Assembly (NCBI GenBank): GCA_014805025.1
Contig: JAAUYR010000021.1
Location: 1 to 64,000, forward strand
Source of the DNA: Clostridia bacterium
Lineage (GTDB): Bacteria; Bacillota; Clostridia; Christensenellales; Borkfalkiaceae
Direction of reading: 5' to 3'
Length of the DNA stretch: 64,000 nt
The notes below the pieces were generated by a model. The model ran no database searches. It was not told the origin of the DNA and saw nothing but the letters and a program-made list of their open reading frames with translations. Every line of letters starts with the position of its first letter. The first letter of the stretch is position 1. Position numbers and translations under genes: made by a program. Shown piece by piece: positions 8,804 to 16,978 of this stretch.

Positions 8804-8831
8804 ATTATATCACTCGCATATAAAATGTCAA
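8804..8831 (-). promoter_or_regulatory. Promoter of small membrane protein copy 2
   Basis: TTGACA-16-TATAAT on the minus strand. Confidence 0.7.
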
Positions 8832-8833
8832 AA

Positions 8834-9034
8834 TTAAATTTTGCGACCTATTAATTCGTCTAAACTTATTCCGTAACAGTCAGCAAGCTTTACACAAAAA
8901 TCAATACTGGGGATAACATCTCCCCTTTCCCACCTTGTTATATTTTGATGTGATGTCGATAATTTTTTTGCTAACTCCATTACTGAAAGTCCAGCAAGCT
9001 CCCTTTGCTCTTTTAAAGCTTCTCCATAATTCAT
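8834..9034 (-). CDS. XRE (Cro/CI)-type regulator of paired module 1
   Basis: 66 residues, almost entirely one helix-turn-helix domain: an N-terminal LKEQRELAGLSVMELAKKL, then TSHQNITRWERGD with the recognition helix, then a LADCYGISLDELIG tail typical of XRE regulators. The ORF-track start is 5 codons early; GAGAGGC precedes the ATG at 9034. It is divergent from the 90-residue protein gene. Three palindrome-like sites lie between the two genes, so it probably represses both. Confidence 0.85.
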   Translation of the reverse strand: MNYGEALKEQRELAGLSVMELAKKLSTSHQNITRWERGDVIPSIDFCVKLADCYGISLDELIGRKI

Positions 9035-9059
9035 AAAACTGCCTCTCATATATTTTTAG

Positions 9060-9125
9060 CACAAATTTGTACCAAATAACTTGACAGGTACATAAATGTA
9101 CTTTATACTATGTACAAATATGTAT
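9060..9125. promoter_or_regulatory. Three operator-like sites of module 1
   Basis: CACAAATTTGTAC (centre about 9065), GTACATAAATGTAC (centre about 9094) and GTACAAATATGTAT (centre about 9118) share a GTACAnAnnTGTAC pattern. The middle one lies inside the 17-bp promoter spacer of the plus-strand gene. Confidence 0.6.
9081..9109 (+). promoter_or_regulatory. Promoter of the module 1 helical protein
   Basis: TTGACA-17-TATACT. The spacer is filled by the second operator-like palindrome. Confidence 0.75.
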
Positions 9126-9137
9126 TTGGAGGTGCTT

Positions 9138-9410
9138 ATGACTAATTCAATTTTATCAATGTTACTTGACGGTGGCAACGGGTTACACGAAGTTATAAAA
9201 GACAGCAAACAGTATATTGATTTGCAAAACGAAATAGACAAGATAATTACAAGATGCACCCCCAACCTAACGGAAGAGGAACGGCATAAAATTTTGTTCG
9301 ACATAGGACTTTTGCACTGCAAAATGGAGCTTGAAAAAACGACCCTCTTTTTCAAAGAGGGCGTAAAAACAGCGTTCAAGCTTTTTGTTGAAACCTGTAC
9401 TTACATATAA
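9138..9410 (+). CDS. 90-residue helical protein of module 1 (DUF6809-like)
   Basis: 90 residues from the ATG at 9138, which has GGAGGTG 4 nt upstream; the ORF-track start is too early. Predicted mostly helical, with a charged middle (NLTEEERHKI) and a C-terminal KMELEKT-x4-FKEGVKTAFKL. The closest family I recall is DUF6809, small Firmicute proteins of unknown function ending in a GF-x3-G-helix. It is a paralogue of the gene at 26632. Function not known; its only partner in sight is the divergent regulator. Confidence 0.65.
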   Translation: MTNSILSMLLDGGNGLHEVIKDSKQYIDLQNEIDKIITRCTPNLTEEERHKILFDIGLLHCKMELEKTTLFFKEGVKTAFKLFVETCTYI

Positions 9411-9436
9411 AAAAGCGGCGCAAATTGCGCCGCTTT
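9409..9436. terminator. Bidirectional terminator between module 1 and rplQ
   Basis: AAAGCGGCGCAA/TTGCGCCGCTTT stem with A- and T-runs. It ends the long ribosomal cluster on the minus strand. Confidence 0.8.
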
Positions 9437-9444
9437 CTAATTTT

Positions 9445-9951
9445 TTAAACTAATTCGATAATAGCTTCTTCGGCAGCGTCGCCGCGGCGTTCGCCGAGCA
9501 GATAAATCCTCGTATAACCGCCGCCCTGACCAAGCTCTTCCGCACGCTGCGCGTACTTGGGCGCAATCTCGTTGAAGAGTTTTTCCATCAGGGGATGACG
9601 GATATCCGCAGTCCTTGCCTTGAAGTCCGACTTCTTTTCGCTGAAAGGCTTAACTTCCTGCAAATCGCGGAGTTTACCCATAAGTTCGCGGCGAACCGCA
9701 AGCTTTTTGGGGCTGTCCTTAACGTTTTTAACGGTAATCTCCTTACCCTTAGCGTCGGTCTTTTTAACGTCGAACTCGATATTGTCGTCGTATACCTTGA
9801 TAGCCTTGGTTATAATCTTTTCAACGTACGGTTGAAGTTCCTTAGCCTTTGCCTTGGTAGTGGTAATTTTGCCGTACCACAAAAGCTCGGAAGCCTGATT
9901 TCTTAAAAGCGCTTCTCTTTGCTGCGCCGTTCTTCCCAATTTGCCGGGCAT
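9445..9951 (-). CDS. rplQ: 50S ribosomal protein L17
   Basis: 168 residues. The first half is typical L17 (MPGKLGRTAQQREALLRNQASELL, then TAKAKELQPYVEKIITKA). A roughly 30-residue lysine-rich insert follows (around DAKGKEITVKNVKDSPKK) before the conserved LFNEIAPKYAQR-x-GGYTRI end. L17 is more often 115-130 residues, so the insert makes this a long version. Last gene of the cluster, 3 nt after rpoA. Confidence 0.96.
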   Translation of the reverse strand: MPGKLGRTAQQREALLRNQASELLWYGKITTTKAKAKELQPYVEKIITKAIKVYDDNIEFDVKKTDAKGKEITVKNVKDSPKKLAVRRELMGKLRDLQEVKPFSEKKSDFKARTADIRHPLMEKLFNEIAPKYAQRAEELGQGGGYTRIYLLGERRGDAAEEAIIELV

Positions 9952-9954
9952 ATG

Positions 9955-10908
9955 TTAGTCCTCCTTGTTTGAAAGTGTAAGTCCGTACGATTGAAGCTTT
10001 AAAATAACCTCATCCAAAGACTTTCTGCCAAGGTTGCGCACCTTCAACATTTCGTCTTCGGTTTTTCTCGTAAGGTCTTCCACCGTGTGTATGTTTGCGC
10101 GCTTCAAGCAGTTGTAGGAACGCACCGAAAGGTCCATATCCTCAATTGCCATCGCAAGAATTTTTGCCTGCTTGTCGTCCTCGCTTTTAACGAGAATATC
10201 CATATCCTTAATGGAGTCGGACAAATCAACGAAAAGCGAAATGTGGTCCTGCATAATCTTTGCAGCCAAAGAAACGATTTCCTTTGCGGAGAACGCGCCG
10301 TTGGTCCACACTTCCAAAGTAAGCTTGTCAAAGTCGGTCTTCTGACCTACGCGGGTGTTTTCAACCGCATAGTTGACCTTTTTAACGGGCGTGTAGATAC
10401 TGTCGATGGGAATGTAATCCAAAAGCTCGGTACGGGTATGGTCAGCGCCCTTGTAGCCCCTGCCTCTGCCTATGGTTATTTCCATATCTATTTTGCCGCC
10501 CTCGTCTACGTAGCAGATATGCTGGTCGCCGTTGATAATTTCTATCTCGGCGTCGTCGCTTATATCGGACGCTTTAACCTCGCAAGGGCCTTCCTTGTAG
10601 AGGTGAACTACTTTGACGTAATCTTTATCGGTAACGGCGGTTTTTATAGCAAGCGTCTTTAAGTTGAGGATAATTTCCGCAACGTCTTCCTTAACGCCGG
10701 CAACAGCCGAAAACTCGTGCTTAACGCTTCCGTCTAAAAATCTTATTCCCTGCGCAGCAGCTCCGGGGAGCGCCGACAACAGTATTCTCCTAAGGCAGTT
10801 GCCTATCGTAAGACCGAAACCCTTTTCAAGAGGTTCAACGACAACCTTCGCGTAAGCGCGGTCCTCGCTTTCTTCCACCTCGATTTTGGGCATATCCATT
10901 TCGATCAT
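9955..10908 (-). CDS. rpoA: RNA polymerase alpha subunit
   Basis: 317 residues. The N-terminal domain (about 1-230) assembles RNA polymerase (GLTIGNCLRRILLSALPGAA, then VENTRVGQ and DKLTLEVWTNG). The C-terminal domain (about 240-310) contacts UP elements and activators (RSYNCLKRANIHTVEDLTRK and RNLGRKSLDEV). AAGGAGG precedes the ATG. Between rpsD and rplQ as in most bacteria. Confidence 0.98.
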   Translation of the reverse strand: MIEMDMPKIEVEESEDRAYAKVVVEPLEKGFGLTIGNCLRRILLSALPGAAAQGIRFLDGSVKHEFSAVAGVKEDVAEIILNLKTLAIKTAVTDKDYVKVVHLYKEGPCEVKASDISDDAEIEIINGDQHICYVDEGGKIDMEITIGRGRGYKGADHTRTELLDYIPIDSIYTPVKKVNYAVENTRVGQKTDFDKLTLEVWTNGAFSAKEIVSLAAKIMQDHISLFVDLSDSIKDMDILVKSEDDKQAKILAMAIEDMDLSVRSYNCLKRANIHTVEDLTRKTEDEMLKVRNLGRKSLDEVILKLQSYGLTLSNKED

Positions 10909-10932
10909 AAAACTTCCTCCTTTTTATTCTCG

Positions 10933-11553
10933 TTACTTGGAGTACAGCTCGACAATCATATGCTCTGCAATCTGACTGTCAATATCTTCTCTTTCGGGAT
11001 TTGCTAAAATCTTTCCCTGCAATTTCTCGGGGTCGAATTCGAGCCACTTGGGGGTGTTTACCTTGCTGGCTTTAACCGCCTCGAAATATTTATTGGAAGT
11101 TTTGCTCTCTTTAACGGTGATAATATCGCCCGCTTTAACTATATAGGAGGGTATGTTTACCTTTTTGCCGTTCACAAGGAAATGACCGTGGTTTACAAGC
11201 TGTCTTGCCTGCGACCTGCTTGCGCCGACGCCCATACGGAAAATAACGTTATCCAGTCTGCGCTCCAACAGCGAAAGCATGTTTTCACCGGTGATGCCCT
11301 TCATTCTGTCGGCCTTTTCGTAGTAAGCGCGGAACTGACCTTCCTGTACGCCGTAAATTCTCTTAACCTTCTGTTTTTCTCTCAGCTGCTTGCCGTATTC
11401 GGAAACCTTCTTGCGTGAAAGTCCGTGCGCACCGGGAGGCGTAGGTCTTTTTTCAAACGGGCACTTGCCGTTATAACATTTTTCGCCCTTTAAGAACAGC
11501 TTTCCGCCCTCTCTTCTGCACAGGCGGCATTTTGCTTCTCTGTAAGTTGCCAT
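10933..11553 (-). CDS. rpsD: 30S ribosomal protein S4, zinc-binding type
   Basis: 206 residues. The N-terminus has four cysteines (CRLC ... CYNGKC), the zinc form of S4. The S4 RNA-binding domain follows ([34 protein letters not shown]). It starts 30S body assembly on 16S rRNA. Confidence 0.97.
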   Translation of the reverse strand: MATYREAKCRLCRREGGKLFLKGEKCYNGKCPFEKRPTPPGAHGLSRKKVSEYGKQLREKQKVKRIYGVQEGQFRAYYEKADRMKGITGENMLSLLERRLDNVIFRMGVGASRSQARQLVNHGHFLVNGKKVNIPSYIVKAGDIITVKESKTSNKYFEAVKASKVNTPKWLEFDPEKLQGKILANPEREDIDSQIAEHMIVELYSK

Positions 11554-11567
11554 AACTTTCTACCTCC

Positions 11568-11969
11568 TTATACTCTGCGGCGCTTAGGCGGCCTGCATCC
11601 GTTGTGGGGAATGGGAGACACGTCGGAAATCAAAGTAATTTCCACGTCGCACGCGCCAATTGCGCGGATAGCCGACTCTCTGCCCGCACCCGGTCCTTTT
11701 ACGTAAACTTCAACCGAGCGAAGTCCGTGTTCTTTTGCTGCTTTTACAGCCGTTTCGGTTGCCTGCTGAGCGGCAAACGGCGTGCCCTTTCTCGAACCCT
11801 TGAAGCCGAGGCTGCCTGCCGACGACCAGCTTATTGCGTTGCCCTGTGCGTCGGTTACGGTTACGAGCGTGTTGTTGAAGGAGGACTGAATGTGTACCTG
11901 ACCTCTGTCAACCTTTTTAAGCTCTCTGCGTTTTCTTGTAACGGTTTGCTTTTTCTGTTGCTGTGCCAT
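11568..11969 (-). CDS. rpsK: 30S ribosomal protein S11
   Basis: 133 residues, standard length. Conserved [27 protein letters not shown] and C-terminal [16 protein letters not shown]. Part of the 30S platform. Between rpsM and rpsD. Confidence 0.98.
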   Translation of the reverse strand: MAQQQKKQTVTRKRRELKKVDRGQVHIQSSFNNTLVTVTDAQGNAISWSSAGSLGFKGSRKGTPFAAQQATETAVKAAKEHGLRSVEVYVKGPGAGRESAIRAIGACDVEITLISDVSPIPHNGCRPPKRRRV

Positions 11970-11980
11970 ATACTACCTCC

Positions 11981-12355
11981 TTACTTAGCGCCCTTCTTCT
12001 TAGCTACCGTGCGACGGGGCCCCTTACGGGTTCTTGCGTTCGTCTTGGTGGACTGTCCGCGAACGGGCAGACCCTTTCTGTGACGGATTCCGCGATAGCT
12101 GCCTATTTCCATAAGCCTCTTTATGTTGAGTGAAACTTCGGTACGAAGTTCGCCCTCAACCCTGATATTGTGGTCAATGTATTCTCTCAATTTGGATACG
12201 GTGGTCTCGTCCAAATCCTTAACTCTCGTGTTGGGGTCAACGCCCGTTGCGGCAAGGATTTTCTGCGAAGTTTTAAGACCGATACCGTAGATATAGGTGA
12301 GTCCGATTTCGACTCTCTTTTCTCTGGGTAAATCTACACCGGCAATACGTGCCAT
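11981..12355 (-). CDS. rpsM: 30S ribosomal protein S13
   Basis: 124 residues. [24 protein letters not shown] start, [14 protein letters not shown] motif and a basic C-terminal tail that reaches tRNA. A 155-bp gap separates it from infA. Confidence 0.98.
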   Translation of the reverse strand: MARIAGVDLPREKRVEIGLTYIYGIGLKTSQKILAATGVDPNTRVKDLDETTVSKLREYIDHNIRVEGELRTEVSLNIKRLMEIGSYRGIRHRKGLPVRGQSTKTNARTRKGPRRTVAKKKGAK

Positions 12356-12510
12356 CTTGATTTAATTCCTCCGTTAAAATTTTTGAATGTATATAAGCCG
12401 TGCTAAACCCTGCGCCGAAAAGTTGGAATGTAGCGCAAAATTTAAACGGAATTGTTTTCTAAAATTCTCACAAATTTTCTTATGCTTCTGCGCAAATAAA
12501 ATTCGTGAAC

Positions 12511-12732
12511 TCAGTTTTTACTGCGCCAAACAATGCGGCCCTTGGTTAAATCGTACGGACTGATTTCGAGCTTGACGTTGTCGCCCTCTATAATTCTGAT
12601 ATAGTTAAGGCGAAGCTTACCCGAAATGTACGCAGTTATAACGTGACCGTTTTGAAGCTTTACTTTAAAGTTTGCATTGGGAAGGCACTCTATTACCTTG
12701 CCCTCTGTTTCAATAACGTCGTCCTTTGACAT
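12511..12732 (-). CDS. infA: Translation initiation factor IF-1
   Basis: 73-residue OB-fold protein: [24 protein letters not shown] and [25 protein letters not shown]. It binds the ribosomal A site during initiation. Here it comes after rpmJ in the direction of transcription, the reverse of the common infA-rpmJ order. Confidence 0.97.
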   Translation of the reverse strand: MSKDDVIETEGKVIECLPNANFKVKLQNGHVITAYISGKLRLNYIRIIEGDNVKLEISPYDLTKGRIVWRSKN

Positions 12733-12969
12733 AAATACCTCATAAATTGCGGCAGCCTAAAACGCAGAGAAGCAAATTACTTTAATTACGGCGCAAGCAA
12801 GGTTTCCTTGCGTTAGCGCGCCCCAATTTGCGCATACCTGCGCCTCAGCGGTGTGAATTGGCGCAATTATATAATAAGTTTGCACCTAAGATTGCGCCAA
12901 GAGCGGCAGAGCCGCTAAAATCACGGAAATTATCGCGCGCAGAATAGCGCGATAATTTCGTGAACATAC
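12733..12969. repeat. Structured 237-bp spacer between rpmJ and infA with a decayed repeat end
   Basis: It holds a 16-bp stem with one bulge (12922-12962, CGAAATTATCGCGC arms), a small AGCGGC/GCCGCT hairpin (12902-12916), and a 10-bp inverted repeat TTGGCGCAAT/ATTGCGCCAA (12858-12900). TAAAACGCAGAGAAGC at 12758-12773 is identical to one end of the 122-bp elements at 16279 and 36785. No ORF. Confidence 0.6.
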
Positions 12970-13086
12970 TTAGCCCTGGCGCTGCTTGTGGTTCTTATTC
13001 TTGCTGCAAATAACCATCACTTTGCCGTTTCTCTTGATTACCTTGCACTTGTCGCACATAGGTTTTACAGAAGGTCTTACTTTCAT
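12970..13086 (-). CDS. rpmJ: 50S ribosomal protein L36, zinc-binding type
   Basis: Too short for the ORF track. 38 residues, beginning [20 protein letters not shown], with zinc ligands CDKC, C and H in the usual spacing. It lies 11 nt after the KOW-protein gene and before infA. A long hairpin follows its stop within 8 nt. Confidence 0.95.
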   Translation of the reverse strand: MKVRPSVKPMCDKCKVIKRNGKVMVICSKNKNHKQRQG

Positions 13087-13097
13087 AATTTTCTCCT

Positions 13098-13394
13098 TTA
13101 ATTTTCGCCCTCGTCGGGTTTTGGATAATTGTACGTTTTTAACGCCGAGTAAATTTCACTGTCGTAAACCTGCTTGCCCTCGGTAAGCTTCAAGGCAATG
13201 CTTTCGGCTTTCTCCGGCAGAAGTTTAAGATGTTTTAAGTTTTTTACTTTCGGCGAGGCAAGTTTTTTGAAGTTTCCGTCCACAACCGCGACTTTGCCGC
13301 CGTCCAAAACGGACGAAATCAAATAAAATCTGCCTTTATCTCTGCCCTGTAAGCTTTCGCAAATGCCGCCGACGGCAGGGGTTTTAACTTTCAT
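13098..13394 (-). CDS. KOW-domain RNA-binding protein (L14e/L6e/L27e-like)
   Basis: 98 residues. The first 50 form a KOW-type barrel ([33 protein letters not shown]), related to eukaryotic/archaeal L14e-type ribosomal proteins (COG2163). The rest is charged. Proteins like this sit between map and infA in many Firmicutes, and their role at the ribosome is not established. Six bp after map. Confidence 0.88.
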   Translation of the reverse strand: MKVKTPAVGGICESLQGRDKGRFYLISSVLDGGKVAVVDGNFKKLASPKVKNLKHLKLLPEKAESIALKLTEGKQVYDSEIYSALKTYNYPKPDEGEN

Positions 13395-13400
13395 AATTAC

Positions 13401-14147
13401 TCACAACGTCAGAATTTCCACACCGTCCTCTTTTATAAGTACGGTGTTTTCGTAGTGCGCCGCGGGTTTTCCGTCCGCAGTAGTTACCGTCCAGCCGTCC
13501 TCACGGTTGAAGTTGACCTTGTACGTGCCCATTGCTATCATAGGCTCTATACAGATAGTCATTCCGGCTTTAAGACGCATTCCCGTACCCTTTTTACCGT
13601 AGTTGGGAACGGACGGGTCCTCGTGCATTTCACTGCCGATACCGTGCCCAGTCAAAGCCCTTACCACTCCGTAGCCGTTGGCTTCGGCGTGGGTCTGAAC
13701 TTTGTAGCCGATATCATACAGCGGAGTTCCGGCCTGCAAGCCCTCGATAGCTTTGAAAAAGCATTCTTCGGTAACCTTTACAAGCCTGCGCTTTTCTTCG
13801 GAAACCTCGCCTATTAAAAACGTTCTTGCAGCGTCGCCGTGATAACCGTTCTTTTCGGCTGTTATATCCACGCTGACGATGTCGCCGTCCAAAAGTATTC
13901 TGTCGCCGGGGATACCGTGGACTACCACTTCGTTGACGGACACGCACGAGCTTGCCGGATAACCCTCGTAACCGAGTTCGGAAGGATACGCTCCGCAGGA
14001 GGTTATATACCTGTAAACGAGTTCGTCCACTTCCTTGGTGGTCATACCGGCGCGAATGTTTTTGCCGACGAATTCAAGCGTTTCCTTGACTATGCGGCAG
14101 CTTTCGCGCATATATTCAATTTGCTGCGCGTTTTTAACAGTTACCAT
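13401..14147 (-). CDS. map: Methionine aminopeptidase, type I
   Basis: 248 residues from the ATG at 14147; the ORF-track start is 10 codons early and overlaps adk. It removes N-terminal methionine from nascent proteins. Metal ligands are recognisable: VSVDITAEKNGYHGDAARTF (two Asp), GHGIGSEMHEDP (His), ICIEPM (Glu) and the last Glu near NREDGWTV. The start overlaps the adk stop region by a hairpin that is repeated in front of adk. Confidence 0.96.
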   Translation of the reverse strand: MVTVKNAQQIEYMRESCRIVKETLEFVGKNIRAGMTTKEVDELVYRYITSCGAYPSELGYEGYPASSCVSVNEVVVHGIPGDRILLDGDIVSVDITAEKNGYHGDAARTFLIGEVSEEKRRLVKVTEECFFKAIEGLQAGTPLYDIGYKVQTHAEANGYGVVRALTGHGIGSEMHEDPSVPNYGKKGTGMRLKAGMTICIEPMIAMGTYKVNFNREDGWTVTTADGKPAAHYENTVLIKEDGVEILTL

Positions 14148-14164
14148 AAGCGTTCCGCTTAACC
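14145..14164 (-). repeat. 20-nt start-site repeat, map copy
   Basis: GGTTAAGCGGAACGCTTATG read on the minus strand. AAGCG/CGCTT forms a hairpin directly before the map ATG. Identical 20 nt precede adk. Confidence 0.75.
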
Positions 14165-14779
14165 GAGTATTTTGCAAATCTGAACAAACACTTCGTCGGG
14201 GCTGCCTTTGCCGCTGCGCACCGATTTGAGTTTGCCCTGCGCCTTGTAATAGTCGATTAAAGGCGCCGTCTGCGTATTGTAAGTTTCAAGACGGGACTTG
14301 ACCGTTTCGGGGTTGTCGTCCGCGCGCTGATAAAGCTCGCCGCCGCACTTTGCGCAGGTCGTTGCGCCGTTAAGCGTAGATACGTGATAGCTTTCGCCGC
14401 AAGCGCAAACGCGTCTGCCGCAAATTCTGTCCATAAGCAACGCTTCGTCAACGTCGATATTCAGACAAAGGTCTATCTTTGCAAACTTATCCAGCTCCTC
14501 CGCCTGAAAAACGTTACGGGGGAAACCGTCGAGCATGTAACCGTGCTTTGCGTCGTCCCAGGTCAGTCTGTCCTTGACAATGTCGCAGGTGACTTCGTCG
14601 GGAACGAGCTTGCCGGCGTCTATATACGATTTAGCGAGTTTGCCTATTTCCGTGCCGCCCTTGATGTTGGCGCGGAAAATATCGCCCGTGGATATGTGCA
14701 GCAGCTTGTACTTATCTGCTATTTTGCTCGCCTGAGTGCCTTTGCCCGCACCCGGCGCGCCAAGTAATATAATATTCAT
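14159..14779 (-). CDS. adk: Adenylate kinase, zinc-LID type
   Basis: 206 residues. It interconverts AMP + ATP and 2 ADP. P-loop GAPGAGKGTQ near residue 7, AMP-site LDGFPRN, and a long LID carrying cysteines (CGRRVCACGESYH ... CAKCGGELYQRADDNPETV), as in zinc-bearing Gram-positive adenylate kinases. Located between secY and map as usual in Firmicutes. Confidence 0.97.
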   Translation of the reverse strand: MNIILLGAPGAGKGTQASKIADKYKLLHISTGDIFRANIKGGTEIGKLAKSYIDAGKLVPDEVTCDIVKDRLTWDDAKHGYMLDGFPRNVFQAEELDKFAKIDLCLNIDVDEALLMDRICGRRVCACGESYHVSTLNGATTCAKCGGELYQRADDNPETVKSRLETYNTQTAPLIDYYKAQGKLKSVRSGKGSPDEVFVQICKILG

Positions 14780-14796
14780 AAGCGTTCCGCTTAACC
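14777..14796 (-). repeat. 20-nt start-site repeat, adk copy
   Basis: Same GGTTAAGCGGAACGCTTATG as before map, abutting the adk ATG. The TTAA is part of the real adk stop at the map junction, so this copy may come from a duplicated junction. Confidence 0.75.
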
Positions 14797-14847
14797 TCGT
14801 TTCTTAATTTGTTTACCGTTTGACAGGCTATCACTCAAATCAAACTA

Positions 14848-16203
14848 TTATTTTAAGAAGCCCTTATAATTCTTCATCATAAGCTGCGATTCGAGCTGCT
14901 TATCGAGTTCGAGCGCAACCGATACGACGATTAGAATACCCGTCGTGGAGAATACCGAAAGAAGCGCGGTATCGCTTACGACGTTCAGCGACGTCAATAC
15001 CATCGACAAAATCGAGGGGATAAACGCAACCAACGAAAGGTAAATTGCGCCGAACAGGGTAATTCTGTTGGAAATTTTCTTTAAATAGTCCGCAGTAGGT
15101 CTGCCGGGGCGAATACCCTGGATAAAGCCGCCGTTCTGCTGGATAGTTTTTGAAACGTCCTCGGGGTTGAACTGCATAGAAGCGTAGAAGAACGCGAATG
15201 CAAATATAAGAAGACACAGAACTATCATATAGATAAGCTGTCCGTACCAAGCGCCCGAGCCGGAGAACCACTGGGTTATGCCGTCGTTCGCGCTGCTGTT
15301 GGGCCAGAACAGGCTTATAATCATGTTGGGGAAGGATATAATCGCAAACGCGAAGATAAGCGGCATAACGCCAGAACCGGAAATTCTGATGGGAATAACC
15401 GAGGACTGTCCGCCGTACATCTTCCTGCCCTTTACCTGTTTTGCATACTGAACGGGTATGCGGCGCTCGGATAAGTCGACCGTAACGATAGCGGCAAACT
15501 CTACGATGGTAAGCAGTACGAAGCCTAAAACTTCCCAAAGTACGGAAGGTTCGCCCGTGAATGCTTTAATGAATTTGTCGACCAAAGTCAGGCCCGCGGT
15601 GGAAAGAATACCAACGAAAATTATAAGCGATATACCGTTGGATACGCCGTATTCGGTTATTCTTTCGCCCAGCCACATAACGAGCATTGCGCCGGCCGTG
15701 TACACTACCGTAAGGAAAATACCGGCTATCCACTTTGCACCCGTTTCGCCTATAACCGTGCTGCCGAAAAGCGCAAGCTTTAACGAACTGCCCTGAATAC
15801 CGAAGTTGACGATAATACCTATTGCCTGCGCAATTGCAAGCGCTATGGTTACGTAACGGGTAATCTGCGCAATTTTCTTTCTGCCGTCCTCGCCCTGCTT
15901 GGAAAGTCTTTCCAAAGCCGGAATGCCGACCGTTAAAAGCTGAATTATAATCGACGCGTTGATATACGGGCTTATACCTAACGCAAACAGCGTGGCGTTT
16001 TGAAGCGAACCGCCCGTAATGGACGAAAGCACGTTCAAAAATTCATTGCCCGTGATTTGTTCGCTGAACGTCGAGGTGGTAATGCCCGGTACGGGAATAT
16101 AACAGCCCAAACGGAAAATAAGCAGAAGTAACAAGGTTATAAAAATCTTCTTGCGTATTTCCTTGACCTTAAAACAATTTTTTATTGTTTCGAACATAAA
16201 CAA
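14848..16203 (-). CDS. secY: Preprotein translocase subunit SecY
   Basis: 451 residues, ten membrane helices. It is the protein-conducting channel of the Sec system. Conserved landmarks: FRLGCYIPVPGI near the start, the plug region after it, ALGISPYINASIIIQLL, ERRIPVQYAKQVKGRKMYGGQSSVIPI and a QQNGGFIQGIRPGRPT loop. Between rplO and adk. Confidence 0.98.
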   Translation of the reverse strand: MFMFETIKNCFKVKEIRKKIFITLLLLLIFRLGCYIPVPGITTSTFSEQITGNEFLNVLSSITGGSLQNATLFALGISPYINASIIIQLLTVGIPALERLSKQGEDGRKKIAQITRYVTIALAIAQAIGIIVNFGIQGSSLKLALFGSTVIGETGAKWIAGIFLTVVYTAGAMLVMWLGERITEYGVSNGISLIIFVGILSTAGLTLVDKFIKAFTGEPSVLWEVLGFVLLTIVEFAAIVTVDLSERRIPVQYAKQVKGRKMYGGQSSVIPIRISGSGVMPLIFAFAIISFPNMIISLFWPNSSANDGITQWFSGSGAWYGQLIYMIVLCLLIFAFAFFYASMQFNPEDVSKTIQQNGGFIQGIRPGRPTADYLKKISNRITLFGAIYLSLVAFIPSILSMVLTSLNVVSDTALLSVFSTTGILIVVSVALELDKQLESQLMMKNYKGFLK

Positions 16204-16278
16204 ATCTCCTCACGCAAATATTAGCCTATTCTGCGGCTTGTATTTGCAGTGAATTTCTGTGGGGCTATCCCACTTCAA

Positions 16279-16401
16279 TAAAACGCAGAGAAGCGAGCAA
16301 GACAAGGAGCGTGAGGCTTCCCGACGGGGAGTTTACTTTGCGTAAATGACCCAAGGGAACCGCAAGCGCGACACCGTATTGCGACGCTTATATGCGTTTT
16401 A
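16279..16401 (-). repeat. 122-bp palindromic repeat element, copy A
   Basis: Ends are TAAAACGCA and TGCGTTTTA, perfect inverted repeats with outermost TA. Interior includes CATTTACGCAAAGTAAAC, itself a hairpin. It shares most of its length with the element at 36785-36906. Its end forms the TAA stop of rplO. No coding potential. Looks like a MITE with a TA target duplication. Confidence 0.75.
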
Positions 16402-16845
16402 GATTATTTCGCAAGTGCCGCCGGCCTTCTCAATAGCTTCCTTAGCCGTAGCCGAGAACTTAGCCGCTTTAACGGTAAGGGCAACCTTAACTTCGCCCGT
16501 GCCGAGCACTTTAAGACCTACGGAGTCCTTAACTTCCTTAGCAAGACCGTTAAGACGAACGTAACCGAAGTCTACAACCGTGCCCGCAGGTACGCTTTCA
16601 AGCTGGCTTAAATTGATAATGGTATAATTTTTAGCCCATTTGTTGTGGAAACCGCGCTTGGGGATTCTTCTTGCAAGCGGCATCTGACCGCCCTCGAATC
16701 CGGGACGAACGCCACCGCCCGAACGCGCCCACTGACCTTTATGACCCTTGCCGGAGGTCTTGCCCAAGCCTGAGCCGATACCTCTGCCGAGTCTTTTTGA
16801 TTCCTTTCTTGCGCCCTCAGCGGGCGACAAAGTATCTATTCTCAT
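16399..16845 (-). CDS. rplO: 50S ribosomal protein L15
   Basis: 148 residues from the ATG at 16845 (MRIDTLSPAEGARKESKRLGRG), with AAGGAG 6 nt before; the ORF-track start is 11 codons early. Glycine-rich GSGLGKTSGKGHKGQ and GGQMPLARRIPKRGF are diagnostic. The stop codon is contributed by repeat copy A. Confidence 0.97.
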   Translation of the reverse strand: MRIDTLSPAEGARKESKRLGRGIGSGLGKTSGKGHKGQWARSGGGVRPGFEGGQMPLARRIPKRGFHNKWAKNYTIINLSQLESVPAGTVVDFGYVRLNGLAKEVKDSVGLKVLGTGEVKVALTVKAAKFSATAKEAIEKAGGTCEII

Positions 16846-16863
16846 AGTTAACTCCTTATTTCG

Positions 16864-16957
16864 TGAAAATCTCGGCAAGCCTGCGATTTTGCACGAGATT
16901 GCTGCGGACGTAAAACGCTTAACGGCGAAAATGAATTCCGCCTTGCGTTTTTCGGCG
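16864..16957. repeat. Intergenic repeat family 2, copy A
   Basis: Contains AAATCTC ... TGCGATTTT and then GTAAAACGCTTAACGGC ... CCTTGCGTTTTTCGGCG. The same two blocks occur in the same order between rplN and rpsQ. The second block has AAAACGC/GCGTTTT ends. Confidence 0.6.
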
Positions 16958-16978
16958 CAAATATTTCAGGAACTCTCC

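Noticed and set aside
12870-12890. TATAAT between rpmJ and infA as an internal promoter
   Set aside because: No acceptable -35 at 16-18 bp; more likely part of the inverted repeat loop.
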